Positions 32,646 to 42,932 of a stretch of 64,000 bases of DNA are shown one piece after another. Where the stretch lies: the NCBI RefSeq assembly GCF_000143415.4, contig NW_003314280.1:1196426-1260425 (forward strand), in the 5' to 3' direction. The notes under the pieces are model-generated. The model was not told the DNA's origin. It made no database searches and saw only the letters and a program-made list of their open reading frames with translations. The DNA is from Selaginella moellendorffii (Eukaryota > Streptophyta > Lycopodiopsida > Selaginellales > Selaginellaceae). Made by a program: the position numbers and the translations under genes. Every line of letters begins with the position of its first letter. Position 1 is the first letter of the stretch.

Positions 32646-34130
32646 GGGCTCCCATTCTCAGCGATGACAAGAAGAAATCCTCTTCTTCCGCGAGGAAATT
32701 TCCCTGGGATGGAGGTACTGCTGATAGTCTCGCAAAACATGCGGATGGGCGATGGTCCCTGGCATGGATGCGGCAATGGATGAAACTGCAATGCCGCTGT
32801 GGAATCTAGTTTCCTGGACTTCAATGCTTGTTTGTCATGCACGAAACAAGAAGTTGGTAGAAGCTTGGAATCTTTTCCACTTAATGGATGCCTGAGAGGG
32901 ACCTCATTTGCTGGAGCTCCATGTTTTCTGCTTATACCATCCATGGGCAAATACTTGAAGCCGAGAGCATCTGTTTCCAGATGCCCCTCACGAACTTGGT
33001 CTCGCGGACAGCTCTTCTTAGCATAAAACTAACCTGGCCGAGCATTCGTGGACTTCGATGCTCTTGGCATATTCCCAACACGGGCATATTGACTTGGCCA
33101 TTGGAATCTTTCATGTGATGCCAAAATCCAACCTCTTCTCTTGTAACTCGTTCCTGTTGGCAGTTTAGTCTAGTGGCGACGTGGTGATGGCGAAACAAGT
33201 ATTCGACAACATGCCCAAGTGGGACTTGGTATCTTACAATGCCCTTATTGCAGCATATGCTCAAAACGCTGATATTTCCTATTGGGATATTCTCTACCAT
33301 GCCGTCACTTCGTTTACTTGTGTGCTAGCAGCATACGCGGATGCTGGGGAATCTAGAAGAAGCTGAGCGGATCTTTACTAGAATACCGGTGGGATGTTGT
33401 GGCGTGTGGTGCTATGTTGTCCGCATATGCCAGTTCGTGGCATCTGGAAGATACTAACGCTTGTTTGAGTCGATGTTGCGAAGGAATCTGGTTTCACAAT
33501 TATCACAGCGTATGCCCAGTATGGACATATTGAAGAATCTAAGAGCATGTTTGAAAATATGCCAGAGAGGAATCTGCTGGCATGGAATGCCATGCTTGTA
33601 GCATATGCCCAGCTAGGATACGCTGACATGTCACGCCACCTTTTCCAGCAGATCCCTCAACGGGATGTCATATCTTGGAACTCCCTTCTCTTTGCGCATG
33701 CCAGCACAGGGAACGTTCCATGCACTGAAAAGATGCTTGCTCGCCTTCCAGAAGAGAACCTCACGTCTTGGAATGCCTGGATATTGGCATGTGCCACAAC
33801 GGCTACATGGCGAAGGCCTTCGATGCGTCTAGCAGGCTCCGGCTGTGCCGTCTCCCCGACGGGACGAGCTTCGTTACAATGCTCATAGCGTGCAAGCACG
33901 AAGGCAAGGTACATGCCGGGAGATCTTTCTTCGTTTCCATGGGAATGGACTATGGCTTGCAGTTCCAGAGGCAGCACTACTGCTGTATCGTCGATCTTCT
34001 GGCGAGGGGTGGCTACTTGGAGGACGCGGAGGACCTGATCGCCAACATGCCTTTTGTGCCCGAGCCCAGGGAGTGGCTATGCCTCCTCGGATCTTGCCGC
34101 TCGCACAGAGATGTAGATCGAGGAGCACAC
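32600..34130 (+). pseudogene. PPR-B pseudogene (copy 1)
   Basis: Aligns by eye with intact PPR-B (36.4-38.4 kb) but has a large internal deletion after the start, several frameshifts and in-frame stops (for example around 33165-33170, 33362-33380 and 33470). Intact stretches include LVSYNALIAAYAQNADI, ITAYAQYGHIEESKSMF and the RDVISWNSLLFAHASTGN segment. The C-terminal HYCCIVDLLARGGYLEDAED block is in frame at 33975-34035. It then runs straight into a P450 fragment on the other strand at about 34,110. Confidence 0.85.
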
Positions 34131-34534
34131 CGTCAGCGAAGCGCTGTGGATTGAACTCGTTGGCATCTTCACCCCACACTCCTTGTCGTGAAGGATAGAG
34201 AGTATCGGCACGAGAACGCCGGTTCCCTCAAGTTTCCCAGCTTCGTGTCCTCCATGGCCGTGCGGACCAAGAACACGGCCGGTGGATACAGCCGCAGCAT
34301 CTCGTTGAGCACCATTCCCACCTGGAAACGAGAACAGTGAGAATGAGAGGAGAAAAGCAAGATTTTGCTCACTATCGTCAGCTTGCTGGCTGCTTCTGAA
34401 TCCGGGACGCCGGACTTGCAAACTTCCAGTACCTCTGCTTGAGCACGCTCTTGCCAAGTCGGGTTTGTGGCGAGCAGCATCATCGCCCGAGTTATCAGCT
34501 TGGCTGTGGTTTCATGGCCAGCATCGTCGCGCAC
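34110..34534 (-). pseudogene. P450 fragment (CYP72 clan), copy 1
   Basis: Minus-strand remnant of the same P450 as at 42,882-44,855. Present: the I-helix remainder GHETTAKLITRAMML (34480-34525), the K-helix ETLR-type block as NEMLRLYPPAVFLVR (34260-34320) and a broken meander region. The heme-binding loop and everything beyond, as well as all upstream exons, are missing. A 12-base deletion after KLGNL shifts the frame. Its upstream edge is fused to a PPR-A copy. Confidence 0.8.
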
Positions 34535-34552
34535 GTCACCATGTCCCGACTG

Positions 34553-35674
34553 TCACTTGACGCCCTCCACGTGGCCGATGTCCGCGAACTCTGCCAGCAT
34601 GGCATTCCACGTCACCATGTGGCCGCATCGCGCGGAATATCCGCGCGCGGTTGCGTGGTCCCCTGCCGCCACGATCACTGTCGCCGACGACACAACGGCA
34701 TCCGACGGTAGAGATCCGCTGCCGCGTGGCCGTTGGTGCAACACGCTGCGATCATCGTGGTCCACGACGTGAGGTTTTTCTCTGGAATGGATTCGAACAC
34801 GTGACACGCCTCTGCTAGATGCCCCGCTTGGGCATAAGCATGGAGAAGAGACACGGTGTTTTTCTGGGGTATGCTATCCAAAAACGCTTTTGCTTGATCT
34901 ACTAAGTGGCCTTGTGTGTATGCTCCAATCATCGCAGTGAAAGACACAACGTCCCACTCGAGCATATCATCAAACAGTAGCTTCGCTTGATCGAAACCGC
35001 CACCCTCGGCATAAGCAGATATCATGCAGTTACGCGAGATCAAATCCCTCTCGGGCATCTCGTCAAACATCAGCCGAGCGCCACGCAAATCCCCGGACTG
35101 GGCGCGCGCGCGCATCACGGCAGTCCAAGCGATTGGGTTCCAGGAGGGCATTCGATCCAGAAGAGTTTTCGCCTTCGTGGGTGTATGCCGCGAACAGAGC
35201 ATTCCAGGATGCCAGATCTCTCTCCGGCATCTCGTGGAAGATCTCCTCGGCCTTCGCGGCATGCCCTGCCCGGGCAAATGCCGCGTTCCAGGCGATGGAA
35301 TCCCTCTCGGGCATTCGCAAGAAGAGCTCCTCCGCATCCTCGATTCGCCCCCTCTCGGCAAGCGCGCACCCCATGGCTGTCCACGACACAAGATTCTTGC
35401 AGGGCATCGACACAAACACGGCTTGCGTGCCATCGAGATCCCCGTGCCGAGCGTAGGCGCGCATCATCAGCACCCACGAGAAGGCATCCTTGCAGGGCAT
35501 GGCGTCGAAGATTGCTCGCGCCTTGCGCCCATACATCTCGAAGATCTTGTTGGGCACGAATGTGTCAGTGGCGGCGGCCGTGGTGAGCTCCAGGAATGCA
35601 GCGTGGAGCTCCCGGGCTCTGGAGAGATCGTTGCAGCTCTGGATCAAGCCCACGCACTGAGCTCGATCGAGCAT
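34553..35674 (-). pseudogene. PPR-A' pseudogene, chimeric
   Basis: Starts exactly like PPR-A (MLDRAQCVGLIQSCNDLSRA at 35674) with small in-frame deletions (loss of the CGSVRE part of the first helix pair and of MVA further on). A one-base-type frameshift near 35,170-35,180 ends the first frame. The continuing frame encodes PPR repeats not present in PPR-A (for example NPIAWTAVMRARAQSGDLRG and LISRNCMISAYAEGGGFDQA). It ends in a fusion with the P450 fragment at about 34,530. Confidence 0.85.
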
Positions 35675-35819
35675 AGGATAGCAAGCGTGCTCTGATCATG
35701 ACAAAGAAAACCTTCTCTCCCTGCGATTAGTAACAGAAATATATTACATCTGAAAGTAGGAAGTCGGGGTAGATAGATGATCCAAGATAATAACTTGTTG
35801 GGAAGAAGAAAATAAGAAC

Positions 35820-36422
35820 AATTTTAGAGCCATTCATGTCACGGACTCATTTCGGGAGGGGGCTTGATTGGAGGCCTCAAACCCGGATCAGGTTCGCACT
35901 CAACCTTTTGGATGACAATAGCGAAGACAATGAAAATCACAACTTGAAGAGCGTATTGCCAAACCCATCGCATTGTGTTCTTGAAATGATTTTTTCTTGT
36001 GTGCATACTCAAAACATATATACCAAACAGCAGCTTGACTAAAAATCTCGTGTCCTACAAAGTCGTGTTTCACTTTTGACTGTTCGAACGAGGTCAAACT
36101 GGAGTTCATTTAGCAGCTTCCAGGGCTCCCTTGTGACAATAAAGGACCGGATGCTCACAATGCGATCCTACGGCAAAGAACGATTCAAAGATTCAAAGCG
36201 AATAAAATTACTGTCATGAAAATTTCGAATTAGACTCCTGGCCCTCGACCTTATGAATGACAAATGAAAATACTATGAAAATCACAACAAGAGCATATCG
36301 CCAAACGGATTCCAATGCATGATTCTTTCAAACTCTATATATACAAACAAGCACTCAACGTCACGTGATCTACAAAGTCGTGGTTCACTCTGACTTTAAT
36401 ACTTTTCAGTCAAAAATTTCGA
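35820..36422. promoter_or_regulatory. Doubled PPR promoter region (unit 2)
   Basis: Two direct-oriented copies of the promoter-type segment (about 35860-36140 and 36235-36440) between leftward PPR-A' and rightward PPR-B. The second copy carries a good TATA box, tatatata at 36336-36343, about 85 bases before the first ATG (36423) of the region. The first copy has its own tatata at about 36017-36022 but leads only into a stub of PPR-B 5' sequence. Confidence 0.65.
36336..36343 (+). promoter_or_regulatory. TATA box of PPR-B
   Basis: tatatata in the context ctctatatatacaaac, conserved at the same place in front of the PPR-C pseudogene (40894-40901). Spacing to the downstream frame fits a transcription start near 36365-36375. 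Confidence 0.6.
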
Positions 36423-36571
36423 ATGAGGTCAAACTGGAGTTCATCCAGCAGATTCCATTGTCACGTTTTGAGAGAGCCCATTCTCACAATCAGATTAGAA
36501 ATGGCTTTGATGCAGATTGTCTCTCCCGGAACATCGCCATTTGCCGGCATTGCAAGGAGGGCCGGATCCAA

Positions 36572-38437
36572 ATGGCTAAACAGCTCTTCGATGCAATGCC
36601 AGTCCAGAACCTGGTGGCAGCAACCGCGCTCCTGGATGCATATGCCCGTGTGGGGCATTTGGACTGCGCTCGGGGAATCGTCAGTCAAATGCCTGTGATG
36701 GATTCGGTGTCATCCATTACCATCGTCACAGCGTTCGCGAGATCAGGAAATTTCAAAGCAGCGGCAATGCGTTTTGAAGAAATGCCACACAAGGATATCG
36801 TTTCCTGGAACTGTTTGCTTGCTGCGCATGCCCTGGCAGGGCATTTGAAGGACGCTCTTAAGATTTTTTACGCGATGCCGCTGTGGAATTTAGTTTCCTG
36901 GACTTCAATGCTTGTTTGTCATGCACGAAACAATAAGTTGGTCGAAGCTTGGAATCTTTTCTGCTTGATGCCTGAGAGGGACTTCATTTGCTGGAGCTCC
37001 ATGCTTTCTGCTTATACCATCAATGGGCATATTCCTGAAGCCGAGAGCATCTGTTCCCAGATGCCCCTCACGAACTTGGTCTCGCAGACGGCTCTTCTTA
37101 GCATGTACGCGCAGTACGGAAAGCTGGAGAAAGCAAAGAAAACGTTTGATACTATGCCCGAGCACAACATTGTTTCGTGGACTTCGATGCTCTTGGCATA
37201 TTCCCAACACGGGCATATTGACTTGGTCATTGGAATCTTTCACGTGATGCCAGAATCCAACCTTTTCTCTTGTAACTCGTTACTGTCGGCAGTTTCGTCC
37301 AGCGGCGACGTGGCAATGGCGAAACAAGTATTCGATGACATGCCCGAGTGGGACTTGGTATCTTACAATGCCCTTCTTGCGGCATATGCTCAGAACGGGC
37401 ATATGATATTTGCTATTGGGATATTCTCTACCATGCCACAGAGGGATCTCGCTTCTTTTACTTGTGTGCTAGCAGCATACGCGGATGCTGGGAATCTACA
37501 AGAAGCTGAGCGGATCTTTACTAGAATGCCGATATGGGATGTTGTGGCGTGTGGTGCTATGTTGTCCGCATATGCCAGTTCGTGGCATCTGGAAGATACT
37601 AAACGCCTGTTTGAATCGATGTTGCAAAGGAATCTGGTTTCATGGACTACCATGATCACAGCGTATGCCCAGTATGGACATATTGAAGAATCTAAAAACA
37701 TGTTTGATAGGATGCCGGAGAGGAATTTGGTGGCATGGAATGCCATGCTTGTAGCATATGCCCAGCTAGGGGACGCTGACATGTCACGCCACCTTTTCCA
37801 GCAGATGCCTCAACGGGATGTCATCTCTTGGAACTCCCTTCTCTTTGCGCATGCCAACACAGGGAACGTTCCATGCACTGAAAAGATGCTTGCTCGCCTT
37901 CCAGAAGAGAACCTCACGTCTTGGAATGCCTGGATATCGGCGCTGTGCCACAATGGCTACTCGACGAAGGCCTTGGATGCGTTTAGCAGGCTCCGGCTGT
38001 GCCATCTCCCCGACGGGACGAGCTTCGTTACAATGCTCATAGCGTGCAAGCACGAAGGGAAGGTACGTGCCGGGAGATCTTTCTTCGTTTCCATGGCAAT
38101 GGACTATGGCTTGCAGTTCCAGAGGCAGCACTACTGCTGCATGGTCGATCTTCTGGCGAGGGGTGGCTACTTGGAGGACGCGGAGGACCTGATCGCCAAC
38201 ATGCCCTTTGTGCCCGAGCCCAGGGAGTGGCTATGCCTCCTCGGATCTGGCCGCTCGCACAGAGATGTAGATCGGGGAGCAAATGCCGCGAAGCATGCTT
38301 TTGCACTTGATCCAAACTGTGGAGCAAGTTACACACTGGTTGCCAACATTTTACAAGTCCCAAGCATAAAGTTACCAGTTGCGTCGTCAACTTTCTTACA
38401 CTCCTCTTCGGCATGCCATGCTTCGGCGTTAGAGTAA
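36572..38437 (+). CDS. PPR-B: S-motif PPR protein, intact frame, truncated E region
   Basis: The only PPR-B copy with an uninterrupted frame. Repeats are 31 residues (for example LVSWTSMLVCHARNNKLVEA, IVSWTSMLLAYSQHGHIDL, LVAWNAMLVAYAQLGDADMS). The end has DGTSFVTMLIACKHEGKV, HYCCMVDLLARGGYLEDAE and ALDPNCGASYTLVANI, i.e. L2/S2/E1, then unrelated residues to the TAA at 38435-38437; E2 and DYW are absent. The first in-frame ATG (36572) falls inside the first repeat; the frame is open upstream to 36365 without ATG, so the true start may use the ATG at 36423 plus a small intron. Predicted organellar RNA-binding protein. The last codons overlap the tail of the convergent P450 fragment. Confidence 0.75.
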   Translation: MAKQLFDAMPVQNLVAATALLDAYARVGHLDCARGIVSQMPVMDSVSSITIVTAFARSGNFKAAAMRFEEMPHKDIVSWNCLLAAHALAGHLKDALKIFYAMPLWNLVSWTSMLVCHARNNKLVEAWNLFCLMPERDFICWSSMLSAYTINGHIPEAESICSQMPLTNLVSQTALLSMYAQYGKLEKAKKTFDTMPEHNIVSWTSMLLAYSQHGHIDLVIGIFHVMPESNLFSCNSLLSAVSSSGDVAMAKQVFDDMPEWDLVSYNALLAAYAQNGHMIFAIGIFSTMPQRDLASFTCVLAAYADAGNLQEAERIFTRMPIWDVVACGAMLSAYASSWHLEDTKRLFESMLQRNLVSWTTMITAYAQYGHIEESKNMFDRMPERNLVAWNAMLVAYAQLGDADMSRHLFQQMPQRDVISWNSLLFAHANTGNVPCTEKMLARLPEENLTSWNAWISALCHNGYSTKALDAFSRLRLCHLPDGTSFVTMLIACKHEGKVRAGRSFFVSMAMDYGLQFQRQHYCCMVDLLARGGYLEDAEDLIANMPFVPEPREWLCLLGSGRSHRDVDRGANAAKHAFALDPNCGASYTLVANILQVPSIKLPVASSTFLHSSSACHASALE

Positions 38438-38995
38438 GGCGCAGCACAGGGCTGTGCTGGTAACTTGGCGATATCTCCAAGCTAAACCTGTGGAGGATCA
38501 TGGTCAGCGCAACCTTGGCCTCCATGAGAGCGAATCCTTGGCCGAGGCAAACCCGGGGCCTGTGAGAGAAGGGGAGAAAGGCAAACGGGTGCTTGGAGGC
38601 GTTGGCCACACCGTCAGCGAAGCGCTGTGGATTGAACTCGTTGGCATCTTCGCCCCACACTTCCTTGTCGTGGAGGATAGAGAGTATCGGCACGAGAACG
38701 CCGGTTCCCTCTGGAACAATCAAGTTTCCCAGCTTCGTGTCCTCCATGGCCGTGCGGACCAAGAACACGGCCGGTGGATACAGCCGCAGTGTCTCGTTGA
38801 GCACCATTCCCACCTGGAAGGAAACGAGAACAGTGAGAACGAGAGGAGAAAAGCAAGATTTTGCTCACGATCTTCAGCTTGCTGGCTGGGAAGACTTGCA
38901 AACTTCCAGTACCTCTGCTCGAGCACGCTCTTGCCAAGTCGGGTTTGTGGCGAGCAGCATCATCGCCCAAGTTATCAGCTTGGCTGTGGTTTACG
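38430..38995 (-). pseudogene. P450 fragment (CYP72 clan), copy 2
   Basis: Carries the whole last exon in good condition: NETLRLYPPAVFLVR, FNPQRFADGV and a heme loop FSHRPRVCLGQGF, in which the conserved Gly of FxxGxRxC is replaced by Arg. Upstream only part of the preceding exon remains (TNPTWQERARAEVLEVCKS), with a deletion, and it then fuses to PPR-A'' at about 38,990. No start or I-helix Thr region is complete, so it is a 5'-truncated pseudogene. Confidence 0.85.
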
Positions 38996-38999
38996 TAAA

Positions 39000-40187
39000 G
39001 CATCGTCGCCCACGTCACCAGTCAAACAGCGACTTGGCGCCCTCCACGTGGCCGCTGTCCGCGAACGCTGCCAGCGTGGCATTCCATGTCACCAGGTGGC
39101 GCTCCGGCATTTTGTCAAACAGGTCCTCGAGGTCGCCGCCCTGCGACATCGCCGCGATCAGGGCCGTGCAGTTCACGAGGGGCATCGCGCGGGATATCCG
39201 CGTCGTGGTCGCGTGGTCCCTGCCGCCGCGATCACTGTCGCCGACGACCTCACGTCCCGCGTGGGCATCCGACGATAGAGATCCGCTGCCGCGTCAATCT
39301 GCGATCATCGTGGTCCACGACGTGAGGGTTTTCTCTGGAATGGATTCGAACACGTGACACGCCTCTGCTAGCACGGTGTTTTTCTGGGGTATACGCTTTT
39401 GCTTGATCTACTAAGTGGCCTTGTGTGTATGCTCTGATCATCGCAGTGAAAGACACAACGTCCCACTCGGGCATAGTAGCTTCGCTTGATCGAAACCGCC
39501 ACCCTCGGCATAAGCAGATATCATGCAGTTACGCGAGATCAAATCCCTCTCGGGCATCTCGTCAAACATCAGCCGAGCGCCACGCAAATTCCCGGACTGG
39601 GCGCGCGCGCCCATCACGGCAGTCAAAGCGATTGGGTTCCAGGAGGGGATTCGATCCAGAAGCGCTTTCGCCTTCGTGGGTGTATGCCGCGAGCAGAGCA
39701 TTCCAGGATGCCAGATCTCTCTCCGGCATCTCGTGGAAGATCTCCTCGGCCTTCGCGGCATGCCCCGCCCGGGCAAATGCCGCGACCATCGCGTTCCAGG
39801 CGATGGAATCCCTCTCGGGCATTTTCAAGAAGAGCTCCTTCGCATCCTCGATTCGCCCCCTCTCGGCAAGCGCGCACACCATGGCTGTCCACGACACAAG
39901 ATTCTTGCAGGGCATCGACACAAACACGGCCTGCGCGCCATCGAGATCCCCGTGCCGCGCATCATCTGCACCCACGAGAAGGCATCCTTGCAGGGCATGG
40001 CGTCGAAGATCGCTCGCGCCTCGCGCACGCTCCCGCAGCGCCCATACATCTCGATGATCTTGTTGGGCACGAAGGTGTCAGTGGCGGCGGCCGTGGCGAG
40101 CTCCTGGAATGCGGCATGGAGCTCCCTGGCCCTGGAGAGATCGTTGCAGCTCTGGATCAAGCCCACGCACTGAGCTCGATCGAGCAT
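39000..40187 (-). pseudogene. PPR-A'' pseudogene, chimeric
   Basis: Opens like PPR-A at 40187 (MLDRAQCVGLIQSCNDLSRA, FVPNKIIEMYGRCGSVREA) and loses frame after FSWVQMMR because part of the AYARHG motif is deleted (about 39,955-39,965). It shares with PPR-A' the frameshift near 39,670-39,680 and the foreign repeats after it (LISRNCMISAYAEGGGFDQA). Further deletions occur at about 39,380-39,475. Fused to a P450 fragment at its downstream end. Confidence 0.85.
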
Positions 40188-40309
40188 AGGATAGCAAGCG
40201 TGCTCTGATCATGACAAAGAAAACCACGTCTTCCGAGGCATAGAAAGAAAGAAATCCCTTGATCCAATTCGATTCAAACAGAATATAATTGTTTAGAAGA
40301 GAATGGGAG

Positions 40310-40990
40310 AACACACTTTTGTCATGGCCCCGTCACCGGAGGGGTCTTCGGTGGAGGCCTATACCCCTCGACATTTTGGATAGGCAGGGTAAACCGGCTC
40401 TCCACCTTCTGGATGACAATTGAGAGTAGAATCAAAATCACAACTTGAAGAGCGTATTGCCAAACCCGTTGCATTGTTTTCGTGCATGATCTTTTCTCGT
40501 GTGCATGATCAAAACATATATACCAAACAGCAGCTTGACTAAAAGTCTCGTTTTCTACAAAATCGTGCTTCACTTTTGACTGTCATTTCCATATCGAACG
40601 AGGTCAAACTGGAGAGCTTCCCCCTTGTGTGACAATTTTCACGATGCTCACAATGCGATCCTACGGCAAAGAACGATTCAAAGAGAATAAAATGTTTAGG
40701 AGATAAAAAGAACACATAAAGTATAATTGTCATGGGCTCAGGGGTTTTATTCGAGGCCTAAATTTGAAATTAGACTCCTGGTCCTCTCCATTATGAATGA
40801 CAAATGAAAATGCTGTGAAAATCACAACAAGAGCATATCGCCAAACGCATACCATTGTCTGCTTGCATTAATCTTTCTCGTATGATCAAACTCTATATAT
40901 ACAAACAAGCACTCAACGTCTCGTGATGTACAAAGTCGTGGTTCACTCCGACTTTAGACTTTTCAGTAAAAAATTTCGTCTTGATCGAAT
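40310..40990. promoter_or_regulatory. Doubled PPR promoter region (unit 3)
   Basis: Same arrangement as at 35.8-36.4 kb: two direct copies (about 40345-40615 and 40785-41010) between leftward PPR-A'' and rightward PPR-C. The TATA-like tatatata of the second copy is at 40894-40901; the first has tatata near 40,515. Confidence 0.65.
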
Positions 40991-41019
40991 GAGGTCAAAC
41001 TGGAGTTCATCCAGCAGCT

Positions 41020-42932
41020 TCCATTCTCACGTTTTGAAAGAGCCCATTCTCACAATCAGATTAGAAATGGCTCTGATGGAGATTGTCTCTCCCGGAACAT
41101 CGCCATTTGCCGGCATTGCAAGGAGGGCCGGATCCAAATGGCTAAACAGCTCTTCGATGCAATGCCAGTCCAGAACCTGGTGGCAGCAACCGCGCTCCTG
41201 GATGCATATGCCCGCGTGGGGCATTTTGACTGCGCTCGGGGCATCGTCAGTCAAATGCCTGTGATGGATTCGGTATCATCCATTACCATCGTCACAGCGT
41301 ACGCGAGATCAGGCAATTTCGAAGGAGCGGCAATGGGTTTTGAAGAAACGCCACACAAGGATATTGTTTCCTGGAACTGTTTGCTTGCTGCGCATGCCCT
41401 GGCAGGGCATTTGAAGGACGCTCTTAAGATTTTTTACGCGATGCCGCTGTGGAATCTAGTTTCCTGGACTTCAATGCTTGTTTGTCATGCACGAAACAAT
41501 AAGTTGGTAGAAGCTTGGAATCTTTTCTGCTTGATGCCTGAGAGGGACTTCATTTGCTGGAGCTCCATGCTTTCTGCTTATACCATCAATGGGCATATTC
41601 TTGAAGCCGAGAACATCTGTTTCCAGATGCCTCTCACGAACTTGGTCTCGCGGACGGCTCTTCTTAGCATGTACGCGCAGTACGGAAAGCTGGAGAAAGC
41701 AAAGAAAACGTTTGATACTATGCCCGAGCACAACATTGTTTCGTGGACTTCGATGCTCTCGGCATATTCCTAACACGGGCATATTGACTTGGCCATTGGA
41801 ATCTTTCACGCGATGCCAGAATCCAACCTTTTCTCTTGTAACTTGTTACTGTCGGCAGTTTCTTCCAGTGGCGACGTGACGATGACAAAACAAGTATTCG
41901 ACGACATGCCCGAGTGGGACTTGGTATCTTACAATGCCCTTCTTGCGGCATATGCTCAAAACGGGCATCTAATATGTGCTATTGGGATATTCTCTACCAG
42001 GGATCTCGCTTCTTTTACTTGTGTGCTTGCAGCATACGCGGATGCTGGGAATCTAGAAGAAGCTAAGCGGATCTTTACTAGAATGCTGGTATGGGATGTT
42101 GTGGCGTGTGGTGCTATGTTGTCCGCATATTCCAGTTCGTGGCATCTGGAAGATACTAAACGCCTGTTTAAATCGATGTTGCAAAGGAATCTGGTTTCAT
42201 GGACTACAATGATGACAGCGTATGCCCAGTATGGGCATATTGAAGAATCTAAAAGCATGTTTGACAGTATGCCGGAGAAGAATCTGGTGGCATGGAATGC
42301 CATGCTTGTAGCATATGCCCAGCTAGGGGACGCTGACATGTCACGCCACCTTTTCCAGCAGATGCCTCAACGGGATGTCATGTCTTGGAACTCCCTTCTC
42401 TTTGCGCATGCCAACACAGGGAACGTTCCATGCACTGAAAAGATGCTTGCTCGCCTTCCAGAAGAGAACCTCACGTCTTGGGAATGCCTGGATATCGGCG
42501 CTGTGCCACAACGGCTACTCGGCAAAGGCCTTGGATGCGTTTAGCAGGCTCCGGCTATGCCATCTCCCCAATGGGACGAGCTTCGTCACAATGCTCATAG
42601 CGTGGAAACACGAAGGGAAGTTACGTGCCGGGAGATCTTTCTTCGTTTCCATGTCAATGGACTATGGCTTGCAGTTCCAGAGGCAGCACTACTGCTGCAT
42701 GGTCGATCTTCTGGCGAGGGGTGGCTACTTGGAGGACGCGGAGGACCTGATCGCCAACATGCCCTTTGTGCCCGAGCCCAGGGAGTGGCTATGCCTCCTC
42801 GGATCCTGCCGCTCGCACAGAGTGGTTGCCAACATTTTACAAGTCCCAAGCATAAAGTTACCAGTTGCGTCGTCAACTTTCTTACACTCCTCTTCGGCTA
42901 AGGAGGAGAGGCATGCCATGCTTTGGCGTTAG
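41020..42932 (+). pseudogene. PPR-C: PPR-B copy with one nonsense and one frameshift
   Basis: Very close to intact PPR-B over its length. Three lesions are visible. A CAA codon of PPR-B (37205-37207) is TAA at 41771-41773. A 9-base in-frame deletion removes the MPQ residues near 42000. An extra G at about 42,479-42,482 shifts the frame. After the shift the PPR-B frame resumes (MVDLLARGGYLEDAED) but lacks the segment between SHRD and VANI. It ends at 42932, overlapping the last codons of the convergent P450 gene. Probably a recent pseudogene. Confidence 0.85.

Noticed and set aside
36600-38300. Regularly spaced repeats in the PPR genes as a CRISPR-like or satellite array
   Set aside because: The period is 93 bases of coding repeat (31 residues) with diverged units, fully explained by PPR motifs.
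41771-41773. Rescue of the PPR-C stop by RNA editing
   Set aside because: C-to-U editing cannot remove a TAA, and nuclear transcripts are not edited in this way; the later frameshift would also remain.
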